Assembly: GCF_014109825.1 (NCBI RefSeq)
Contig: NZ_CP059576.1
Span: 605,001-669,000, forward strand
Reading direction: 5' to 3'
Origin: Legionella sp. PC997
Lineage (GTDB): Bacteria; Pseudomonadota; Gammaproteobacteria; Legionellales; Legionellaceae
Length of the DNA stretch: 64,000 bases
Below are positions 36,111 to 43,720 of the stretch, piece by piece (position 1 is the first letter of the stretch; every line of letters starts with the position of its first letter). The notes under the pieces are model-generated. The model did no database searches. It was not told the origin of the DNA and saw only the letters and a program-made list of their open reading frames with translations. Made by a program: the position numbers and the translations under genes.

Positions 36111-36448
36111 ATGAAACGTCAAGCAAAAATTGCTTTGGTTTTGCTTCTATTTTTTTTTTTAGCATGCCCACCGCTTGTGCCATGCAGTTTAATATTCATG
36201 GTACGCAAGCAAAAAAACTATACAATACGCTCACAGAGCCTGGGTTTCAAAAAGAAGGTGCAGCGGGACATTCGTATCGTAAAGGAAAAAACATTCTTTG
36301 CCGTTATACCAATGCTGATATGAGTAAGAATGGAAAAGAAGTTCCTAAGAAGTCGCCATCTCGTTACGGGTGTTCCATTCATTTTAACCACAATGGATTA
36401 GCTACTCCGGACAAAATCCAAAATAAACTCCTAGCAAATCGAAGTTAG
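36111..36448 (+). pseudogene. Small secreted protein with a frameshift in an 11-T tract
   Basis: A good ribosome binding site (GGAAG) and ATG at 36111 begin a signal peptide MKRQAKIALVLLLFFF. A run of exactly 11 T (36150-36160) then shifts the frame. Read in the +1-inserted frame (12 T), the signal peptide continues into SMPTACA and the mature protein MQFNIHGTQAKKLYNTL... to the stop at 36448. As written, translation from the ATG continues out of frame to 36323. The mature part has about 90 residues with C96-like and C103-like cysteines (ILCRYT, YGCSIHF). It may be a true pseudogene, a phase-variable gene, a transcriptional-slippage gene or a homopolymer sequencing error. Confidence 0.7.
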
Positions 36449-36459
36449 GTCGTTTGACC
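36448..36459. repeat. Minimal hairpin of the recurrent family (copy 4)
   Basis: GGTC-GTTT-GACC right after the stop codon of the frameshifted gene. Only the inner part of the GGTTGGGTC-GTTT-GACCCAACC hairpin is conserved; the outer stem has decayed. Too short to be a strong terminator. Confidence 0.4.
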
Positions 36460-36516
36460 CCACAGACGTGTTGATTTGTCCTATAATTAAACATCATTTA
36501 ATACTCCGAGATTTTT

Positions 36517-37275
36517 ATGGAAAAAAATCCATTTAATATAGGTACTTCAGGATGGAGCTATTCAGGATGGTTGGGTAATTTCTACCCTGAAAAGATCAAA
36601 TCTAATCTAATACTCCCTTATTATGCTGAGCTGTTGAATAGTGTGGAGCTTAATAACAGCTTCTATCAAATCCCTAAAGAAAAAAATATAAGGAACTGGG
36701 TAGAAATAACACCCCCCGATTTTACTTTTTCATGTAAAGCAAACCGATACATTACCCATTTTCAAAAGTTAAAAGACAGCACTGAAAGTGTAGATAAATT
36801 ACTTAAAGCCTTTAGTAATTTTGAAGAGAAGTTAGGACCTATACTGTTTCAATTTCCTCCTTGGTGGAAAATAGAAATTCCTACTTTGAAGACATTTATA
36901 CAGCACCTTCCTAAAAATTATTTATACACCTTTGAATTCAGACATAAGAGCTGGTTTTGCGAAGAACTGTATGAGCTGTTAGATAAAAACCAAATGTCAC
37001 TGTGTTTTTATGATCATAAAATGTATCGTTCACCGGAAATAATCACTAGTTCCTTTATCTATATCCGCATGCATGGACCTAATATAGAGGCTTATAAAGG
37101 AGCTTATGAAGAAACTACTTTAGCGGAATATGTGGAGAAATTTGTTAATTGGCATAAAGAGGGGAAAAGGATTTATTGTTATTTTGACAATGATGAAAAA
37201 GCCAATGCGCCTAAAGATGCACAACGCATTAATCAATTATTGAAAAATAAAACTGCTTTAATAAGGGCGAATTAG
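36517..37275 (+). CDS. DUF72 family protein
   Basis: 252 aa. N-terminal NIGTSGWSYSGW, the central SVELNNSFYQIP, PDFTFSCKANRYITH, LFQFPPWW and FEFRHKSWF are the conserved blocks of DUF72 (YecE-type), a TIM-barrel family of unknown activity that may be related to nucleic-acid metabolism. The C-terminal YCYFDNDEKANAPKDA block is also typical. Cytosolic. GAG precedes the ATG. It converges on the DUF763 gene with one base between the stop codons, so the two may be functionally paired or simply compact. Confidence 0.9.
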   Translation: MEKNPFNIGTSGWSYSGWLGNFYPEKIKSNLILPYYAELLNSVELNNSFYQIPKEKNIRNWVEITPPDFTFSCKANRYITHFQKLKDSTESVDKLLKAFSNFEEKLGPILFQFPPWWKIEIPTLKTFIQHLPKNYLYTFEFRHKSWFCEELYELLDKNQMSLCFYDHKMYRSPEIITSSFIYIRMHGPNIEAYKGAYEETTLAEYVEKFVNWHKEGKRIYCYFDNDEKANAPKDAQRINQLLKNKTALIRAN

Positions 37276-37276
37276 C

Positions 37277-38527
37277 TTAGTCAGGAATTAACGGTTCCCA
37301 TCCAAAAACACTCCTGCCACCATACATAGGAGAGGCCTTTTTTTCATGAGCCATTATTTCTTCTACAGAGGGACCAGAAATAATATGTTGTTCTAATTCG
37401 CGTGCTTGATTATCAAGTCGTTTAATGGCATCCAATTTATCGCTTTGACCTAAATTTGCTTTTTGTATTGCAGTTTTCAACACCCCAATGGTTTCGTCAT
37501 AGACTTTAACTGGAACAGGGAAGGGGTGACGATCTTTTCCGCCATGAGCCAAAGAAAAGCGGGCAGGATCGGAAAATCTGTAGGGAGCCCCGTGAATGAT
37601 TTCAGCTACAAAGGCCAAAGCGAGAATAGTTCTTGCCCCAACGCCAGGTGTTAAAAGAAGCTCGGTAAAATCTTCTGGGCCTCGATTGATGGCTGCAGCA
37701 ATATTGCCATGCAAACGGGTAATGGAAATATTTTCGGCTCGAACATCATGATGTGCAGGTAAGTCGAGATGGGGGAACGGAAGTTGTGCTGTTGAGTCAT
37801 TTACTGACTTTAGGCCATTCTTTTTTTGCTTGGATATCTCTGCAAGAATACGCTCAGGAGAACACGTTTTCAAAAGCTCAATTTGCTTAAATCGTGATAA
37901 TTGAGCCCGTTGATCGGTAAGATTGATTATATTACCTTGATGAAATCCTTCTATGGCAGTATGAGGTGCCTCAATAAAACTCGTCAATCCTTCAGATAAC
38001 CAGTGATATCGTCGCGCTTGTTTATTAATCGTATTCATGCCTTGTTGAATAATTGTCCACTTGCCATCATCAGTAACGATGAAACCATGCAAGTATAGAT
38101 CGAATCCATCCTGGACCGCCGCACTATCCACTTTAGCTACCAGACGGCTGCATTGCGCTAACTGCTGCCCGTCAAAACCGACTTTGCTACCAATACTAAG
38201 AAGCTCCTGCGGAGTTTGTCGTGAATATTTGCCTCTGCCACCACAAACATGAACCCCAAGTTCTTGCGCAAGTGGTGTTAAACCTCGCTTCAGGGCACCA
38301 ATAACACTCGTAGTAATCCCCGAAGAATGCCAATCCATGCCCATAACTGCTCCAAAGGATTGGAACCAAAAGGGGTTTGATAAACGGCGAAGAATTTCAT
38401 CTCGGCCGTAATGATGAATGATAGCTTGACATATGATCGCACCTAATTTTGCCATACGCTCCGCAAGCCAAGTAGGCACACGACCATAATGCAAAGGTAA
38501 ATTGGCGCTGCCCGTTTTATGAGCCAT
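37277..38527 (-). CDS. DUF763 family protein with helix-hairpin-helix
   Basis: 416 aa. The N-terminus (SANLPLHYGRVPTWLAERMAKLG), LSNPFWFQSFGAVMGMDWHSSG, KVDSAAVQDGFDLYLHGF and ARRYHWLSEG are conserved blocks of DUF763, a family I recall mostly from archaea and thermophiles. Its function is unknown. Residues about 288-310 (TELLLTPGVGARTILALA) form a helix-hairpin-helix, a DNA-contact motif. A His-rich segment (LAHGGKDRHPFPVPV) may bind metal or act in catalysis. Together these suggest a nucleic-acid-processing enzyme. Converges on the DUF72 gene. Confidence 0.85.
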   Translation of the reverse strand: MAHKTGSANLPLHYGRVPTWLAERMAKLGAIICQAIIHHYGRDEILRRLSNPFWFQSFGAVMGMDWHSSGITTSVIGALKRGLTPLAQELGVHVCGGRGKYSRQTPQELLSIGSKVGFDGQQLAQCSRLVAKVDSAAVQDGFDLYLHGFIVTDDGKWTIIQQGMNTINKQARRYHWLSEGLTSFIEAPHTAIEGFHQGNIINLTDQRAQLSRFKQIELLKTCSPERILAEISKQKKNGLKSVNDSTAQLPFPHLDLPAHHDVRAENISITRLHGNIAAAINRGPEDFTELLLTPGVGARTILALAFVAEIIHGAPYRFSDPARFSLAHGGKDRHPFPVPVKVYDETIGVLKTAIQKANLGQSDKLDAIKRLDNQARELEQHIISGPSVEEIMAHEKKASPMYGGRSVFGWEPLIPD

Positions 38528-38620
38528 AGAGTCTTTTTAATGAATTGGAAGTTAATAAAATTATAGCAAATTGCTGTATCAAGAAGCATTAAAATAAATA
38601 GGTCGTCTAACTTGTTTTGT

Positions 38621-38700
38621 CATTTCCCTGCGGGGAATCAATTCCAGAAACACGTAAGAATTAATTTGAGGGATAGATTCCCGCCTACGCGGAATGGCAC
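38621..38700 (-). repeat. 80-bp dispersed intergenic repeat, copy B
   Basis: The reverse complement of this segment aligns with 18173-18252 over its whole length. The first 44 bases are nearly identical (GTG(C/T)CATTCC...GGCGGGAAT...TCCCTC.AATTAATT), and the ATTCC...GGAAT/GGAAATG end is also shared. It lies 94 bp upstream of the DUF763 start codon. Confidence 0.75.
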
Positions 38701-38752
38701 TATACAGGCATGAGCTTATGTGTGAAATTTTGATAAGAAGTGTGAAGCAAAA

Positions 38753-38777
38753 AGGTTGGATCGAAAAGATTCAACCT
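38753..38777 (-). terminator. Hairpin of the recurrent family (copy 5)
   Basis: Stem AGGTTGGATC/GATTCAACCT (one G-T pair) with loop GAAAA, 110 bp beyond the stop of the small secreted-protein gene on the - strand. The loop differs from the GTTT of the other copies. Confidence 0.55.
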
Positions 38778-38887
38778 CGTATTGCGCCGAACGCCAACCT
38801 GCTTGGTGGTCTAGCTTGCTGTGTTATAAGAATTAAGTCTAGATGAACTTTCGGAATGGGATGGGGCTAGAGACTCAACTACTGGAG

Positions 38888-39415
38888 CTAATCATGTTTA
38901 GAGTCACTCGTCAAACGAAACTCCTGAATGCATGCCTTAAAATCCCCTACATTAATTTCCTTAGCCAACATAGGTGCATCACCTTTGTTTCGATAACTGG
39001 TATAATCTATTTGAGGTATCGACTTCGATATATACCAATAATCCGGATTGATATTCTGACTACAAGGACCCTTAGAGGTTAGAGTTGCTCGTTTTGTCAA
39101 GATGCAACGGTTCGGTGTTTCAATAAATGATAAATCTTGTTTAATTGTATCTCCTTTGTAACCATAAGTAATTATTAGTGTTACAGTAGAGTAGCCTTGC
39201 CCAAGCTCACCGATAGGGCTCTCTATGTCAATTGACCGATTGGGTTTATTTAATAAGTCAGCTTGCATCAGAATAAATTTATCGCAGTGTGTCATTCCAT
39301 AGTTATGAAACTGCTTTAGTAATTGCTCATTATCACTTAGTGCAACAACCTTAAACGATTGTAAGCTCAAAACAAGAAAGAGGGCGTAAAATTTTTTGTT
39401 CATTAAAAAGTTCAT
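38888..39415 (-). CDS. Small exported protein of unknown function
   Basis: 175 aa, or 171 aa from an internal ATG. Signal peptide NKKFYALFLVLSLQSFKVVA, cleavage before LSDNEQ. The mature part has four Cys (THCDKF, NRCILT, GPCSQN, KACIQE) suited to two disulfides in the periplasm or outside the cell. Sequence is beta-rich with a central YSTVTLIITYGY strand. No family recognised. It lies in the same direction as the Fic-related genes but 110 bp after them, and probably has its own promoter. Confidence 0.6.
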   Translation of the reverse strand: MNFLMNKKFYALFLVLSLQSFKVVALSDNEQLLKQFHNYGMTHCDKFILMQADLLNKPNRSIDIESPIGELGQGYSTVTLIITYGYKGDTIKQDLSFIETPNRCILTKRATLTSKGPCSQNINPDYWYISKSIPQIDYTSYRNKGDAPMLAKEINVGDFKACIQEFRLTSDSKHD

Positions 39416-39524
39416 CTCATTAAATCGGGAATCATTGAAAACGTTAAATTTGAATCTCTAGAAAGGACCATAATCATGTTTACATTACATGATTTTTTGC
39501 TATTTTTCTAAAACTTTCGGAGTA

Positions 39525-41192
39525 TTACATTGTAAATTTTTTTAAAAAATTGCTCAAAGGTCCTTCGACTTCCTCGTATTTTTTTGACCAGACCTCAAGT
39601 ACACTGGATATTTGAGTTTGTTCTGCTTTTGAATTTTCATCAAATTTTTGCATTTCGCGCTCTATATCACCTTGCGGATCAGAGCTTTCGAGTGAAGCTT
39701 TTTTGACGGCTTTCAGTTTATCTTCTCTCTCAAAAGGTTGATAAAAACCTAAATTACCATATCTGAATTCCTTGGCTAATCCATTATTTAGTTGTTCATA
39801 ATCTCTTAACATTTCTTCCTGATGTTCTATCAGATATTCAAATCGGAGAATTCCTTTTTTAATTTCTTTTATCCTCTGCTCTTTACTATAAAGGTCGATT
39901 CGATTTGGATTATATAAAATTGTCCATTTTATACCATTTGATATCAATAATAAGTTAATCAATAAATAATTGGTCCGAAGATTTACGTCATAATATAAGT
40001 GTAGAATCTCTAATTCATGGGTTAGTTTATCAATGGCTTTTATTTTATCATCCACTGTAATGGCTTCTTTAATTTCTTTATTATATATTTTAACCGCATC
40101 TAAAGCATATTCATAAGCTAACTTAGGCTCTGGAGTTAGTATATAAACAGGTACCCCTTTTTTGATTTTTTGATAAATGTTTTGAGCGAGCGCTTCTATT
40201 TCATCATCCTTAAAATTTTGAATGTTCGTGCTGGTAGCTGAAGAAGTTTCACCAGCACATGCGAGTGCATTTTTCCTCGCATCTCTAATTACATCAATTA
40301 ACTCTTCTTTACTTGAAAATTCTAATTTTGAAGGACTGCCAAGCATAAATCCCTCTGCGTTGTCGTCATTTCTAATTCGAAATAATAATTCTTTGATTCC
40401 TTCTATCGTTGCTGTATCTTTGAAAATTGGAAATCCGTTGTAAATAGTGCGGTATTCATTAAGACCTTCTCCATCCCCCTCCATTTGAGCCAAACCTTGA
40501 CTCAGTTGAAGATGCAATCTGTTTATGATCTCAAGTGATATATGAGTTTTAATTTTTGGATCAAACCTATATAGTTCGAGAATTGTAGTAGTGGTTTCAA
40601 ACAAATTCTTAACACAATTTCGTTCCCTAAACTCATAATCAATCCAATTTTCCTTGCCATGGTGAAATAACTCAAAGTCAACAAATAATAAATATCGTAA
40701 TTTTGGAGGGATTGCAGAAATATCTTTTATAATTGAGTGGGTTTTAAATTGGTCTTCCTCAACATCGTCCTTATACGATATATTTTCCTCTTCTTCTTGT
40801 TCGTGTTTTGCTGGATCGAGTTCTGCTCGAGTTATGATTATTCCACTCGTATGAGTGATGGATTCTAGCCCCTTTATAAATTGTTCTTGGTTTAACTCTT
40901 CTCCCATGGTTGTTCCATCAATTTTAATCTTTGCAATCCCAGTATGATATAATTTATGGGGATAACCATGTCGTTGTAATTCAATTCCTGTTTTTTTATA
41001 TAGTTTTTTCGATGCATATGCTGCTTTTTTGAAGTCTGGGTAAGTTTTTACAGGAGTTTCTGAAATGGATTGATGTTCTGTAAAAGTTATATGGGCAATA
41101 CTTTCTAAGGTTTCTCCTGCTCTTAACAACCTAGGAAAATCATTTACAAGAACATAAACATACTTGTGTTTAAGAATGCTCTTCTCTTCCAT
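39525..41192 (-). CDS. Divergent Fic-like protein, paralogue of the adjacent Fic protein
   Basis: 555 aa with GAGG before the ATG. Residues about 183-275 align with residues 137-225 of the adjacent Fic protein (W(I/V)DY..RE.N...F, then IS.E.I..LH...S, then .YR, then T.EG...LL). Residues about 362-448 align with its Fic core. In place of HPFGDANGR the motif reads H398-L-Y-Y-D402-V-N404-L-R406-T: the His, Asp, Asn and Arg remain, but the Gly residues are gone. So this is a divergent Fic domain whose AMP/NMP transfer may be altered or lost. An extra N-terminal domain (1-130) is unassigned. No signal peptide. Probably co-transcribed with the Fic gene upstream (gap 194 bp). Confidence 0.7.
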   Translation of the reverse strand: MEEKSILKHKYVYVLVNDFPRLLRAGETLESIAHITFTEHQSISETPVKTYPDFKKAAYASKKLYKKTGIELQRHGYPHKLYHTGIAKIKIDGTTMGEELNQEQFIKGLESITHTSGIIITRAELDPAKHEQEEEENISYKDDVEEDQFKTHSIIKDISAIPPKLRYLLFVDFELFHHGKENWIDYEFRERNCVKNLFETTTTILELYRFDPKIKTHISLEIINRLHLQLSQGLAQMEGDGEGLNEYRTIYNGFPIFKDTATIEGIKELLFRIRNDDNAEGFMLGSPSKLEFSSKEELIDVIRDARKNALACAGETSSATSTNIQNFKDDEIEALAQNIYQKIKKGVPVYILTPEPKLAYEYALDAVKIYNKEIKEAITVDDKIKAIDKLTHELEILHLYYDVNLRTNYLLINLLLISNGIKWTILYNPNRIDLYSKEQRIKEIKKGILRFEYLIEHQEEMLRDYEQLNNGLAKEFRYGNLGFYQPFEREDKLKAVKKASLESSDPQGDIEREMQKFDENSKAEQTQISSVLEVWSKKYEEVEGPLSNFLKKFTM

Positions 41193-41386
41193 ATATATTC
41201 CTCTAAACCAAAATACCTTTTAATATTAATAATAATAGATCATTTATAGACCAGTTTGGTCGTTAATTGTTGATTATGCAAGTAACAGTTTTGAAGATGT
41301 GAAAACGATTAACTCATCACAGGCGCAAGGTGAGACTTGCTTCGAGATTGGAAGAAAACAAACAGAGTTAATAGAGTCCAGGGTCT

Positions 41387-43504
41387 TTAACCCTGGGCGC
41401 CCCGATGGGCAACAAGTTCCGGTTTATAAAAATGTTCGATTAAATCGATGTATTCGGCAGTTTTATTGCCTAACCGAGATGTAGTGAGTGCACTAAATTC
41501 TTTGTCCTCTAATGGCTTGGTATCCGATTTTTGTTCAAGAAGGTCTATTAAATGACGAGCAGCATTTATTTTTTCTTCAACGCTCGATTCAAATTTGACT
41601 TCAATTAGTTTGGTTTTGTATTGTTTGGATGACTCAATATCTTTTCCCAACTCATCTTTTTTTGTCTGTATGTAATGGGATAAGATATTAATTAGCTTTA
41701 AGGTTCGGTCAGATTCGGATGCCTGCAGAGGTACATCCGCTTCATTTGGGTGAATTCCAGTGGTATCCAGTAAGGAATCGTCAACAACGGTTTGAACGTG
41801 TAGTTTTTCAATGGAATTTTTATCCAGTCGTTCTTTTGAAATGTCTGGGAGACCCTGGGTATTTTCTTTTATATTTTCCTGAGGAATGCTTGCTAAAAGT
41901 CTTTGAATGGCTGGATGCAAATCATGCGCTTTCACACGGTGTTCGATTTGGAAATTAAGTTCTTGCAATGCAAAATCTGCATGAGTTTGAGTGTATTGAG
42001 GTGCTGGGACTTTAGAAATTATTTCTTTATAAGTTCTATCCAGCAAAGCAACGTTGTTAATATCGTGTTCATATCTATTTAATGCCTGATCAATATAGTC
42101 CAGCTTCAATAATAGATTGTCTGTTGTAGATAGAGCATTATGGATACCCTCCAGGGTTAAGTCATCTTCTTGGTCAGATAATAAGGGATTTTCTTTTACT
42201 TGGAGTGCGTATTTTCCTAAGTTTTCATTGGTGTCAAAAAAATCTTGAGACGATATTAAATTATTTTCTTTGCCATGCATTGGGTGGAGAATATGCATAT
42301 GATATCCAAAAATGTCCTCTCCGTTATAAATCGCCATGGTATTTTGGATGCCACGTTTAAGGACTGCCACATGATTACCAAAGGCATCATAAAGGTTAGG
42401 CTGGAATAGGGTAGCAGGGGGAAAGCCGTTTTGAATTAATAAACGATTTTGTAATAGATTGACGAATGTTCTGCCATTAGCATCTCCAAAAGGGTGAGTT
42501 CGTTCGAAGGCCTCCGTTGTTTCACCAATTAATTGTAAAATTTCATCAGGTTCTGTTAACGTTTTAATTTTCTCATTGTAGTTATTTATGATTTTTTCCA
42601 TGATCTCATGAGGAGCTTCAGCTGCTTGGTATCTAATCTTCTCACAACGTTCTATCATAAATTTTGCTAAAGCAGAGTTACTATTTTCAATGCTGTATTT
42701 TTCTGCAATTTTTTTTCGTGATTCAGTAATGGTTGAGTGTGATAAAAATAAATTTCCGTCTTTTAAGAATGAGTATAGGTATTGCGCTTCGCCATCATTG
42801 TCATCTTCATTATCTAAAGAAAAATATCCTTCCTCCATCTTGTCAAGTAAATCAGTAAGACCTTCAACTGTCATCCATTCAGGTGCTAAATCAAAAACTG
42901 GAGTTCGTTCCCTGTAGCTTCCTCTTGGGAGGGTGTTAGTTGCACCAATAAAAGACACATCCTTAGAAACAAGAGCATGCAGTTGAAAAATTAATTCATG
43001 AGATATGAATTTATCTTCGATATTATCTAAAGCGATATTCAGCGCTGGAAAGAAAGAATTCAAAGAATTAGGCTCTCGTCGAGCATAGTCTACCCATCCA
43101 TTTTCTCCACCAATTCGTTCACCGCCAATTGTACCTACTGTCTTGCCATAGAGATTTCCATCAACGGCTAATTGCCATAATCGATTTTTAGGGTAATGCT
43201 CCTTAAACATTTGCAGGGCTTCAGAAGAACTAAGCGGCTTTATTTCAAAGGATTCATCAGGCATTAATGCTTTTTGGTGGCGTTGATTGTAGGTAACTAA
43301 ATGTTCCAACTTATAATACCAATCATTCAGTTGCTGGACGTCATCAAGGGTGTAATGTTCAAAGGTAATTTCTTTCAAGTCATCGAAGGAACTATTTTTT
43401 GAGCGAAGAAGTTCTTCAATTTGCTCTGAAGGTGCTGGTTGCTTTTTTATATCAATGCTTAACCTATTAGGAGAACCGGATTTTAAAAACAAATGTACTT
43501 TCAT
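41387..43504 (-). CDS. Fic domain protein, putative effector
   Basis: 705 aa with AAGAG before the ATG. The Fic motif is H337-P-F-G-D-A-N-G-R345 in the helix-loop TEAFERTHPFGDANGRTF, matching HPFx(D/E)(A/G)NGR, with the flap and helix context LLQNRLLIQNGFPPATLF. Fic enzymes transfer AMP, other NMPs or phosphocholine to target hydroxyls; Legionella AnkX is a Fic phosphocholine transferase with the same DANGR form. I see no (S/T)xxxE(G/N) inhibitory motif that I can place confidently. The 130-residue N-terminal domain and 300-residue C-terminal helical region are unassigned. Host-protein modification is likely. A divergent paralogue follows downstream. Confidence 0.85.
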   Translation of the reverse strand: MKVHLFLKSGSPNRLSIDIKKQPAPSEQIEELLRSKNSSFDDLKEITFEHYTLDDVQQLNDWYYKLEHLVTYNQRHQKALMPDESFEIKPLSSSEALQMFKEHYPKNRLWQLAVDGNLYGKTVGTIGGERIGGENGWVDYARREPNSLNSFFPALNIALDNIEDKFISHELIFQLHALVSKDVSFIGATNTLPRGSYRERTPVFDLAPEWMTVEGLTDLLDKMEEGYFSLDNEDDNDGEAQYLYSFLKDGNLFLSHSTITESRKKIAEKYSIENSNSALAKFMIERCEKIRYQAAEAPHEIMEKIINNYNEKIKTLTEPDEILQLIGETTEAFERTHPFGDANGRTFVNLLQNRLLIQNGFPPATLFQPNLYDAFGNHVAVLKRGIQNTMAIYNGEDIFGYHMHILHPMHGKENNLISSQDFFDTNENLGKYALQVKENPLLSDQEDDLTLEGIHNALSTTDNLLLKLDYIDQALNRYEHDINNVALLDRTYKEIISKVPAPQYTQTHADFALQELNFQIEHRVKAHDLHPAIQRLLASIPQENIKENTQGLPDISKERLDKNSIEKLHVQTVVDDSLLDTTGIHPNEADVPLQASESDRTLKLINILSHYIQTKKDELGKDIESSKQYKTKLIEVKFESSVEEKINAARHLIDLLEQKSDTKPLEDKEFSALTTSRLGNKTAEYIDLIEHFYKPELVAHRGAQG

Positions 43505-43638
43505 TTTAACTCTTCAACGAACTTTGGAAACTAATAAGCAGTATAGTAATTGACTTAAAAATGAGCAAACTTTGGCACTACACATTCTTTGTTGGAGTCC
43601 CTGGTTAAGTGATCAAAATCTATAAATTCGCATCAGTT

Positions 43639-43664
43639 AAGTTGGGTCGTTTGCGACCCAACTT
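43639..43664. terminator. Hairpin of the recurrent family (copy 6)
   Basis: Perfect 11-bp stem AAGTTGGGTCG/CGACCCAACTT with loop TTTG, 57 bp beyond the stop of the polytopic membrane-protein gene (-) and upstream of the Fic gene. No U-tract. Position supports terminator function. Confidence 0.7.
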
Positions 43665-43720
43665 CGGTACCACCTACAACAGGTTATTTTAAAAAACCGT
43701 ACCTAAGCTCAATATTTCAT

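Noticed and set aside
36459..36487. TTGACC...TATAAT as a promoter for the DUF72 gene
   Set aside because: The spacer is 22 bp, too long for a normal sigma-70 promoter, and the TTGACC belongs to the hairpin.
39525..41192. The 555-aa protein as an unrelated orphan
   Set aside because: Side-by-side reading with the adjacent Fic protein showed matched blocks in the same order, including HLYYDVNLRT opposite HPFGDANGRT.
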